Shown here one piece after another: positions 35,496 through 46,600 of a DNA stretch of 64,000 nucleotides; positions within the stretch are counted from its first letter, which is position 1; each line of letters opens with the position of its first letter. Below the pieces are notes generated by a model. That model made no database searches. It was not told the origin of the DNA and worked only from the letters and a program-made list of their open reading frames with translations. Made by a program: the position numbers and the translations under genes. The DNA is taken from NCBI GenBank assembly GCA_963575645.1, contig OY754467.1, forward strand, positions 8,928,001-8,992,000. The letters run 5' to 3'. This DNA is from Xanthostigma xanthostigma. Lineage: Eukaryota; Arthropoda; Insecta; Raphidioptera; Raphidiidae.

Positions 35496-37827
35496 TACTT
35501 AAAGAAAGCAAAAAGATACTTCGTAAAAGCAAATATTGATAATGTGACTGAAAAACTGAATGAAACATAATTATCATTGATTAACTAAAAATGTAAAGAA
35601 TTTATTTTCATTAATAGCATTCAAGACTGTCCTCAACTAAATTTTGCGGCCTAGGAAGACTTCTTTTGCATTTACCTACGTAAAAAAATGTACAGTAGGC
35701 TCTTATTAATCCGGCTGTGCGCTAATCTAGTCCACCCAGTAATCCGGCGTTAATAACAGGTTTCTTGCGAGCGCATTTTCTTTCTTTGTGTATTGTTTTG
35801 TAATGAAAGTACAGTAAGTTTATGCTGTAGCCTGTAACCTTCCAGTAATCCGACACACCCTGATTAGTCAGATTAGTAAAAATTTACATATTGAACGGCC
35901 AGAAAACAATGAAGATCACCGACCCTAACTCAATGCGAATGCAAAAAAATTAACAGTTGAATAATGTCCTTATTTTTTATACAATAGGGATCGATGAGTG
36001 GAAAGTAAAGATGTTTTTTTTTAATATATTCTTGTGGTATGTCAAATGAAAAATCTCGTTTACTTGATTAGGTACTAAAATACCCAATAGAGGGTATGCT
36101 CCGAAATATAACCCATATTCCTGGAATACGGTAGTGTCAAAAACAACAATAGACAACACCGATATAATTTTCAAAACTATTTTTTTTTCACAATATCGGC
36201 AGTATACTTACTCAAAAAAGAAACTTTTTAAAAAGTGTACTTTAAATTCAATAATTAATAATTCAGGTGATGCCCTAAAGGAATTATTTTTTTATAATAT
36301 TCAAGATTAAAAAAATAAAAAAAACTATGAAAGGCTTATTCTCATTTGATATAAAACATTACATTTTTATTAAGGTATTTTATTTTATAAAAGCACCGAT
36401 GATTTTTTTTATCTATGTAATTTTATCTTTCAAACTGCTACGATATGCTAAAAACGTAACATCACCATTACTGCAACTGACATCAAACTACTAAACATGT
36501 TTGGATGGATAATACAAGAATTTTACAAGAACAAAGAAACGTCATTACACTTATCTTAAAAAAATATACATAATCTATAAAAAGACCATTATTTATTTTT
36601 TGAAAACTAACCACTCTTCTAAATATGTAAATTATAAATAGTTTCCACAGACGTTTGACTTACCACTTAATTAAATATATCCAATTTTAGGAATTCAATT
36701 ATCCAATACATTCACTAAAATCAAGTTCTTTATGATCACTAATCAACACGATTGATAACTTAAAACATGTGTTTTTCTCACATATATCACGAATATTCAA
36801 ATCGTTAATCATAATACTCTATATTTGTATTTACAAAGAGCATTGTTTTGATTTTTGCAACGATTTTTACGCAAACAACACTCTCCACACGCCGGCCTAC
36901 CACCAACTGCGGGCAGAGAACTTGTCGAGCAAAGGCGGCCAATGCTACAAACAAAACACAAGCCCTGAAACAGCTGGACCAATCATATAACATAGACGTA
37001 ACATTTTGGGAACTTATGTTACACAATACGCAGTCTACAAAATCGTTTTATTTAACTATAGTTGATTTATTAACTATAGCGTGATTTGTAATATTTTATT
37101 TTATAGGATTAAACTCAAAAATATAAAAATACCGGTTTCTAATTTTCAAAAATTTTACATTTTGTCAACTTAGTCTATCATAAATAAATCAACTGTATTA
37201 GATTATTTAAGCATTTTAATTCAGAATATGTCTAATTACTGAATAGGGTACGCACTTTCCATGAAAATTCATGGCTGTCACAATGTACATTAATTTTATA
37301 TTACAAAAAAAAAATTATGATACGCCTATGTATTAGACGTGAATAACAGTTACACGCATAACAACTACACTTGATTTTAACTCGCAAAGATTAAAGAATA
37401 CAATTTATAACCCAACTTTTGCGACACAAACATTTTTCTATGCTCTTATTCCTATGTCTAGATCTCTTGGCTTATTCCATAATAAAAGTATATGACTTTT
37501 TCAGTTAAATTCATAATTTCAGGATTCTTCAACAATTATTCAAGCTAAGTATTCGCTTTTAACTTGAATTTATGATCACACTATAATTTTGGTTTTAATG
37601 TAATTCAAAAAAAGGACAACTGAATTTTAGGAAACGATTGAAACAACATTTTTAGAAGATACAAAATAATTATTGTATTTATGTACATTTCCTTCAGAAA
37701 TATTGTTTATTGCGTATTAACAGAACCGTCCAGCGGTCAAAGGGTGAGGAGGCCCGAAAACGTACGAACATTTCGTAAGGAACTTTCCTGCGAAGGGTTG
37801 TTCGTTCGATACGGTTTTTTGAGAGGT
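35496..37827. other. No supported gene or element
   Basis: AT-rich. A GC-richer patch at 36880-36990 gives overlapping ORFs on both strands, without a recognisable domain or paired splice sites. Confidence 0.4.
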
Positions 37828-37830
37828 TAA

Positions 37831-38010
37831 GGCCTAGCACACATGAAGAGCGTTCAACGCGCGTTTACAATTTCTATACAATTGTATATAACTGTTTATA
37901 TGATAACGTGCGTTGGCGGCGCGTTGAACGCGCGTTATCATATAAACAGTTATATACAATTGTATAGAAATTGTAAACGCGCGTTGAACGCTCTTCATGT
38001 GTGCTAGGCC
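37831..38010. mobile_element. Palindromic Harbinger-like MITE, copy 3 (variant)
   Basis: TAA at 37828-37830 and 38011-38013. Termini GGCCTAGCACACATGAAGAG are perfect inverted repeats. The core shares 'ttatatgataacg-gcgtt' with copies 1 and 2, but the outer arms differ. Confidence 0.88.
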
Positions 38011-38013
38011 TAA

Positions 38014-39240
38014 GGTAGAGGCACACAGGGCGAGTTTCTTAAAAAAACGCCACGGGGTGTGTTAGTGCAATCGTGCAATTTTGGGGCTCCTCAATCTTTC
38101 ATCGCAAGACCCTTGTCATATTAACCCATACAAAATTATTAACGCACTGAAGTTCGATAACTTCATAATGCAACTTTAGTCAGCAAAAAAAAAAAAATAC
38201 TTTGCACCAAACAGTTATAAAAATTACGTACAACTTCCAGCCATAACTTTTCACTATGAAATACTTACGTTTTCAATTTAATGATAGTGTTGATTACGCA
38301 AAAATGATAGCCACAGATGTCAAAATAAAAAAAAGAAATATGAAATTTGAAAATAAAAAAAAATCTTACCCATGACCGAGTACTAAATCGGATATTTTGA
38401 AAGAATTGACCATTAAACTACCAAAATTCATCTGAATTTCAATTTATTTTAAAAGGGCCGTTGAAGTAAAATTATAGTAAGCATTTGTTTCAAAATGGCT
38501 GAATGTCGTTAACAATCAAATTAACAAATACTACATTAAAAAATTAACTTGTTTAGTAAAAAATAAATAAATTGAGAATAAACTAAAATCTTTGTAAGCG
38601 TTTGATACTAAAATCCTATAGAACAACTCGACCGATAAAACAGAACCATAACTGTAAGCACCAAAGGTTTTGATGTCTTTTGTTTCTCGAGTTGAAAAAT
38701 GTGAAATAACGTTTACAGGTTTAGAAAGAATGTATTTATTTTGGAAGGCAAATCGGTTATGGTATCAATGTGTTCGACTTATGTATTTACGTTTTCTGTT
38801 TAATAAAGGCTGATGTATTTAAATATAAAAACAAAGAAACAGATAAAACAACTGAAAAAGACATTTGAAAGTCATTTGGAACTGTACAAAAATTAAAAAG
38901 TGATTCGACGATTTTTTAACAAAATACGTGAATTTACATATGAAAAAATTCTCTTACGAACATTATATAAGAAAACATTTTTTTGATTATCGTGTAAAAT
39001 ATCACGTCATGTTCTGATAGGATGAATGAAAAACTAATCAAAATGTTATCAATTCTTGAGTAGTGAATTGTAATTACGAAAATAAACAAGAAAAAAGAAA
39101 TCCCTTTTATTTGATACACAATTTATCAAAAAACGCTTATAAAACTCTCTGCGCCAGGTAATACGCAAATGGATAATTTATACCCACCTCCGGTCAAATA
39201 ATTAATTGGTAAAAATTCAAATTTACCAGACAAACAAGTG
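38014..39240. other. 3' flank of ZNF598
   Basis: AT-rich, presumably including the ZNF598 3' UTR at its right end. No other feature was found. Confidence 0.45.
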
Positions 39241-40648
39241 CTATTTACGCCAAGCTGACGGAACATCCTGTATATTATTTGAAAGGGCCGGAAAATGGTT
39301 TTCTAGCGTGTGACTGCTAGCATGAAATTTCAAATCCCTAGCCAACACGACCTGTCTGCAGTTAGCACAAATTTCAAGCCCTTTAATAACTTTTGCGTTC
39401 TGTTTTTGTCTTCTATGAACTTCGTACAATTCACTTTGTTTATTTATATCCGGTAATAGAACTAGCAATTCGGAAAATACAGTGCTGAATTTAGGACCTA
39501 ATGCGGTTCGACAATATTCGTAATAACCTTCGGCTGTATACGAGCCGTTGCGGAACAAACGTGAAAATTCTCTAAATTCGCCAAATTCTTTATCGTCTAG
39601 CGTGGCCATGATATTTTGTATCAACTCTTTATTACGTTGGCTAAACTGCGGTGGATAATGAAAAGTTCCGTCCGTATTCGGCAATATAGGAAAACTTTCC
39701 CCGCTACTATTAGTGAATGTCAAATCGTTTGAACTTTGAGCGAAAGAGTTGAATCCCGGAGGCGGTGGTTGTTTAAAACCGGGCGGTGCCTTCTTCGGCG
39801 GATCCGAAAAGCCCGGTGGTTTTCTAATACTGCTACCCAATGCGGGAAAGTCATCGTGACCGTTGAGTAGAGGTTCAATTTTCAATTCGGAACGTTTCCT
39901 TTCCGTCGAGCCGTTCGTCAGTGCCGACGGTTTTTTCGATTCGGAAGTTTTCTTTGGAGACGAAACCGCAGAGCTATTTTCAGAAGACGATTTCTGCTGA
40001 TTCTTCTTTTTTGGATTACTATTGTTTGTATTATTATTTTGTTCATAGGCACTTAAGGTATTATCATTATTATTATTTACAATACATTTCTTATTCGAAG
40101 AACTAGTTTCACTACCGTTAGTACCGTTTGTGTTTTTAGATTTTTTCTTTTTATTTTTCGATTTTACTTCAGTAGTCGACTTTGAATCGCTACCCGAAGA
40201 TTTCTGTTCGTCGCTTGTCAGCCAACAACTACTCATCGGCACAGTAACCGAAGACGTTTTCTTCTCCTGTTTCTTCCCTCTACTCAGGCTCGGAAAATCA
40301 CTCTCGCTGTTCAAATTCTTCGGTGTTTGAGGTAACACAGGTGCCGGAGCGACTTTGCTTTGTTTAGGTTTCTGTTCTTTAGTTTTTTGACTGACCCATT
40401 GTGCTGGCACGGGCGGTACAGCTCCCGTCCTGGGTGAACCGAGAGCCGGGAAAGCCTCGGTGATACTCGGAGGTTTGACGCGAACTGTGCCCGACTTACC
40501 GTTTTGACTTATGTGTGTCGTAACGACTCCGTTCGAGTTGCTCGTGACTTGAATCGATACGTTTGGAGCTTTGTTAGGTGCCGATCTGAGGATGGGTCGA
40601 CTCGGTGCAAGATTATCGCGAGCATTCGTTGCAGATGATGTTGACGGA
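39241..40648 (-). CDS. ZNF598: ZNF598 terminal coding exon 6
   Basis: The acceptor TTTTACAG ends at 40649; T at 40648 completes an asparagine codon. The 1408-nt exon carries EAFPALGS, SDFPSLSR, DDFPALGS, ESFPILPN and NHFPALSN motifs, a Ser/Asn/Lys-rich disordered middle, and proline clusters (PPGF, APPGF, PPPPGF) of the kind bound by the GYF domain of GIGYF proteins. Then comes the conserved C-terminal block (RNKELIQNIMATL, ELLVLLPDINKQ, CANC). The TAG stop is at 39243-39241. A possible poly(A) signal on the minus strand (TTTATT on +) lies near 39107. Confidence 0.95.
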
Positions 40649-43600
40649 CTGTAAAAGAAAAATCCTATTAGATTATATAGATTACTGACAAGTATAAATG
40701 TAATAAAAAAAATGAATAAAATAATAAATTACCAACTTCAAATACAGTGCATCCTCGATATAACGAAACTGAAGGGATATTAATAAAAATATTATACCAA
40801 GTAATTCGTTACAATGAGGCTTGTTATACAGTATGTAAACACGTAAGGTGCACATAGGGAAATTAGCATTGGGAAAAAATACTTGGATCAGAGTTAGCCA
40901 TGACTGCATTAATAGTTATTTCTATTGAATTATCGTGGTAATCTTGAGGATTTCTATTTTATTTTGATTTATTTTTATTTTACTTGACTTTTTTAATAAT
41001 GAAAAGCTCTTATAAATCATTATTTTAATTTTTTTGTACAAAAATAAAACAAAAAAAACAACTCCATCTGTTTGGAAACATTTCATTCAAAAATTGTCTG
41101 ACTGGTATGATGTATGCGCGTTGGTAAATCAGTGCCCGAATGTCTTTAGGTTCAACACGAATCGGCGGAGATATTTGATCTCGCACCATATTTAAGTATT
41201 TTTGGGAATTTAATGTCCCATTAATAAAAAAAGTCCGATTATGTTGTAATCATTTGAATATTTTCTTCGGTAGTATACACATTCATTTTGCAAAAGAATA
41301 TTATCTGTCAAATTGAAAAACAAGATTTCAAGGCTCACTCTGATCCAGTCATTTTTCCCAATGTTAATTTCCCTATGTGCACCTTACGTGTTTACATACT
41401 GTATAGAGGTTAGGTTGGACTATGATTGTTTTAACAAGATACGAAAACTCGTTCATTAACAACATTGCGTAGATACTCATCTGCTTACTCTGTGACAGTT
41501 AAGGAACACCTTTTTCGTTTTTCAGCCATTGCAACTTTAAAATTAACAAACAGCAGTGTTTACATTACTTATCATCAAACAACGACTGTCTTACGAAAGA
41601 ATTTAACTCATCATGAAACATGAATTATTGTGGAATTAAGTGGGAATAATTGACAGGATGTTATGTACAATACGCGACACGGATCTAAAAAGTTCGGAAG
41701 TTAGTCCCAAACAGCGTCGCAAAGGCACATTTTAGAGCCGTTGAGACTCCCACCACCTCCCAGCTACCTGCACTGAACGTGCGCTCGTCGGTGATTGGTC
41801 GTGATCGCTCATTGCCTTTATCACTTGTCGCTTTCCTGCTTTAAAGTACAGTCGAGTACGCTATTGTCAAGTTGTTATTGTTATTTTAGTTTTGTTGAGT
41901 TGTCAGTTTGTAGTTTTTCAACAGACTGTACAAGCACAAGTCCGCATTCGCATCTAACTGCCGAGCCTTTTAGATTCGTGGCGCGTATTGTAAGGGTTAT
42001 TTGTTGAAAAAAATCGTTAAATAGAGGTAAATCATACTTCTGCAATGATTCAAAATTCGTTATAAAGAGGTATTCGTAATGTAAAGGTATATTTTGCAAC
42101 TCTTACGGGTAGTTCTAGAGGATTTCGAAGAATTTGTTAATATTGACGTTCGTTATATTAAGGTTACACTATAATAAGTTCGTTCCAAGCAGCCGCGAAC
42201 GGTAATAAAACCGTACACAGTCTTGTTACTGCGCAAGACTGTCTTGCGCAGTATCGATTTTTGAGCTAGTGCGCAAATTAGTCTTGCGCAGTGACAAGAC
42301 TGTGTACGGTTTCATTACCGTTCGCGGCTGCTTGGAACGAACCTAATATGTACTTCCGACTTACTTGAAACTAACTCTAACGGAGCCAGATACGTTGTCC
42401 GAGGCGAGCGCGGGAAAGTTTTCCTCAGTACGCGCTAGCGATTGTTTTCCATATGTATGACGTATAGTCAAACCGCCACCTCCACTGCGCATCATAGGCT
42501 GTGCGGACACGGCGCCGGTCGCTTGCTGCGATCCTTTGCCGCCGAGCGACGGAAACGCTTCCGTATCAAACGTGTTCGGCGGCGGCCTGTGTTGCTGCAA
42601 CTGTTGATCAACTTGTACGACGCCGCCCCCACCGGAATCTGTGTAGAAATTATTAAAACCAACCGCACCTTCTTCTTCACACCTATATTAAATCATTTTG
42701 TCATTACTATTTGTGTGTTTGTTAAGTTTTAAGAGTGGACGCTAAGAGAATGTATCAGCAACAACCAAGAGCGTAGGCAGGGGGTGGGGGTTTAAAGGTT
42801 ATAATCCAATCTGTCATAAATCGTTGATTGTCAAAAAGCAGTAAAATGTTTTTCTAGTGTAGTTTTAATAAATGTTTGTTATTTAAATATTATTTGCTTT
42901 TTCAAAATCAACCATTTTCCACTTGTCAAAATGAAAAGTGCCCGAAAAATATGACGGAAGTTGAGGCATGCGCACAAAAAATGTTCAACTATGAAATTCG
43001 AATTCCATATAAACATTGGGCGTGTTTGGCCGAAGTAAGTACTTACTAAGCTTAGTAAGCCAGTTAGCATAAAAAAATTAAAATCTTACAAGCTGATTAT
43101 AGCGCTTTTCGGCCAGGACAGACTTATTGGCTTAACATAACACAAAACACCGGTTTACGTTATATCCTGTACATAACCTCATAGACTGAATATAATTGGC
43201 AGTACTAAATTTATCAATTATTAATTTATAATTGAGTGCTTGTGTATCTGAACAATGTTCCTGTCTGTTTTGTTTACATCCACAATAAGCAAAATGGTGT
43301 CTTATATTAAGCCATGCTTATTGCGTTAGCACTTATTTTGTGTCCCGGCCGAAAATTTTGTAAGTATAGTGAATGGGCGTGTTTGGCCGAAGTAAGTACT
43401 TACTAAACTTAGTAAGCCAGTTAGCATAAAAAAATTAAAATCTTACAAGCCGGCTATAGCGCTTTTCGGCCAGGACAGACTTACTGGCTTGACATAACTC
43501 AAAACACTGGTTTACGTTATATCCCGTACATAACCTCAAAGACTGAATATAATTGACAGTACTAAATTTATCAATATAATTTAATTCATGTAAATAGTTG

Positions 43601-46600
43601 CAAATGGATAAATGACAGGTCTGTTCCTTTCTGTTTTGTTTACATCAACAATAAACAAAATGGCGTCTTATATTAAGCCATGCTTACTGCGTTAGCACTT
43701 ATTTTGTGTCCCGGCCGAAAATTTTGTAAGTATAGTGAGTGACTTACTAAATTTAGTAAGTACTTACTTCGGCCAAACACGCCCAGTGACTTACTAGATT
43801 TAGTAAGTACTTACTTCGGCCAAACACGCCCAGTGACTTACTAGATTTAGTAAGTACTTACTTCGGCCAAACACGCCCAGTGACTTACTAGATTTAGTAA
43901 GTACTTACTTCGGCCAAACACGCCCATTATAAACTATAAATTAACAGTAGAGAATATAACATCAAATTAATAAGTTTTTACCAGTCTTCAGCTGTGTTTC
44001 GACTTCTGATATCTCTACCACCGTTTCGTTGAGAAGCCCCTCGTCCCGACTGCATTCCACTATTATCGCTCCTTGGTCGAGGTGCCAAAGTAAATTCTAA
44101 TTCAAGCGTACGAGCCTGTTTGGTGCCGGCCTTTCCCAGTTGTTTTCCATGAACCGAAGCCTTATGAGCTGTAAAAATAATACTGAATAATCATACAAAC
44201 TTTGATTATTCAAATGACGATCAAATACCTTTAAAATCGATTTCAGTTCTGAAGACGGATGTGAATTGTTCGTCTACACAGTCTCCTTCTTCACAGAGGA
44301 AATGTTCGGACTGAAAATGTTCGCGCAAATAATCGTACGAATTATAATAGTGGTGCATGCCGTCTGCATCGCAAAAGTGGCAATAAAGATGGTCTTTCCG
44401 CAGATGGCGATAGAGTTCATCGTTGTCCATGTACCTCACCTCGCAGAACTCGCATAGCGGATGCCCTCTGACAACAAAGAAAAATGTTAACGCAATAGAA
44501 TGTATAAATTAAGGAATTTTATAACTTCGGTTAGACTATGGTCACAATACTCATTGGAAAATATATGATTCTGCAGCATTAGCTTGCTATGGGCTATGTG
44601 CAAGGAGGGGGAGTTGCAAATTTTTAGATGCGAGCGTTTGTGGTGAGCACTAGGGGAAACTTAAACCTCAAATTTTTCATATGTCAGTGAGCAATGCTTT
44701 ATTAAAAGTGAAAATAGTTATAATGATGCTTGTTGTGTTCCGGGCTGTTGCACTGATGGCGATTTAAGTAAAATCAAGATCATTAGCGCCATAATTTGAC
44801 GTTCCGCTGTCAGTGTAAACAAATTAACATCAGTTTTCCTTATTACATTTTTTTTGACACATGGCCAACTAAAGTTTTTGACTTATCACCTTACAAACAT
44901 GTCGCGATTTCCATAAAAAGTGAGTTCAATAATTCTCTATTACCCACTAGCGGCGCTAGTAGGCTTCGTGCACACAACCTATACACTGGCCCAACAATCA
45001 TTTCATTAAATTCTCAAACATGAGATTTTGATTACAATTAACTACAAACAATGTACGGAGCATGAAGTTAAATAAAACCGATTTAAAATGCAAATAACAT
45101 CTTGTTTTTCTATTTCAAATACAAAATGACTTGTGTTAGTATTTAAATACTAAATGCAAAATACTTTTTGTGTTATTATGCGTGTTATTTCACATCTTAA
45201 ATTGATTTTATTAAAACATCATTGACGAATGTGTGGCCACTTATCGGAGTCTTGTCAAACAAGTCGGTTGCTTCGACTCCATATTTGTAATTCTCTTCGA
45301 CCAGCCCTCCAATACCTTCCAGCCTCGAACATTTGACGATCATTGTTACTAGCGAAACGGCCACATAATCGTTATTGCACGATATTGGACCAGGCTTGCA
45401 ATGTGTATAGCCTAGGCTTTAGTTTTGGTGACGCCAAAGTGTGGTATGCAAAAATTTTAGAATGCTCACTTTTGGTTTATTGCCACACTGAACATCGTAT
45501 TTTCTAATTGTATTTAAGAATTTTGTTTCATACAGCAGACGACACAATGTTGTATTGTTTTAGCTAATATATTTTATAACAATAATAGTTATTGGCGTAA
45601 CTAGTAGTCTAAGTCATTCATCGCGCTGACAGGTCATGACTTAGCCTACAAGTTGCGCCCATAATTTTATTCAACAATTGCGCGTTATTCATGTTTTAAT
45701 TATAATGAGATGTTGTAAATATCTATTTATTTCTTTATTAAAAAAACTGTCAATACTAACAGCACCAAACAGCACGATTCAATGTTTTGGTTTGAGGTTA
45801 GCCGGTTATGAATAAACTCCATGTCGAAAACATTCGGCCTCTCAATTTTAGTCTCAATGGGTAACAACGGAGTCGTTGTTACCTACTATTTCGTTACGAC
45901 TCAGAAAATAGTTACGTTTATTTTCATTACTCCACAATGGCCCAGCTAGTAGGAATCTTCATTGAGTTATGACAAGTAATTGTCACCAGTCAGTAAATGG
46001 CTATTTAGGGTTCGGTTTTTAGGCATGATAAAACATGAATAACGCGCATGAGTTGAATAAAAAGTTTTTTAAAATCGTTTAAGGCGTTTGAGCTGTAATA
46101 AATTCCGACGACCACTTACTTGTGAGATTTATCATCGGGATCGCCCTTTCGTCTGTGCAAAGCGAGGTTAGTCCTGTTGTAACAGCGCCTCTCGTGGGTG
46201 AATATCGTCAAGTTTTCGGAGCACAGATCGCAATAAAATCGTTCATGATGTCGTCTCACATGCTCCCTCAACGAATAAAAAGTTCGGAACGATTCCCGAT
46301 TATCATTACACTTGGGACATCGATGTTCGATCAGATGATAATAAGCTTGTTGAATGTCGGCTGACATGAAATATATACCATGCTTTCGTTCGAGAATGTT
46401 AGCGTATGTCGCTTTAGATTTGAGCTCATGAAATGGCTGGACTTCATAGCAAAAAATAACCTGCCGGAGAAAATAATATTGGAAATTAATTCGACGAATG
46501 CACGAATAGCCGAGTAGTCTTTCAATTCAATAAAAAGTGACTATTTTTTACTACACGACTATCATGAAATATAGAGGAACAGATGTCGAGTAATAACTTT

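Larger units (their letters stand above)
40743..42171. mobile_element. Decayed pogo/Tigger-like element hosting later insertions
   Basis: The left end reads TACAGTGCATCCTCGATATA; the right end, reverse-complemented, reads TATAGTGTAACCTTAATATA. Subterminal 'attcgttataa' blocks recur near both ends. These resemble pogo-type termini. No transposase ORF survives. It is older than the mariner and MITE copies inserted inside it. Confidence 0.5.
40649..42364 (-). other. ZNF598 intron 5, filled with nested transposons
   Basis: This intron is almost entirely one decayed pogo-like element (about 40743-42171). A mariner-like element (40827-41403) and an AATACGCG MITE (41669-41989) lie inside it, and a 167-bp foldback (42177-42343) abuts its right end. 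No additional coding exon is visible. Confidence 0.75.

Noticed and set aside
36769..37084. Overlapping ORFs on both strands in a GC-richer patch, one with a hydrophobic start
   Set aside because: Three frames are open at once, none has a known domain, and no paired splice sites support an exon.
42442..42732. Plus-strand ORF opposite ZNF598 exon 5
   Set aside because: It is the antisense shadow of a real, GC-richer coding exon.
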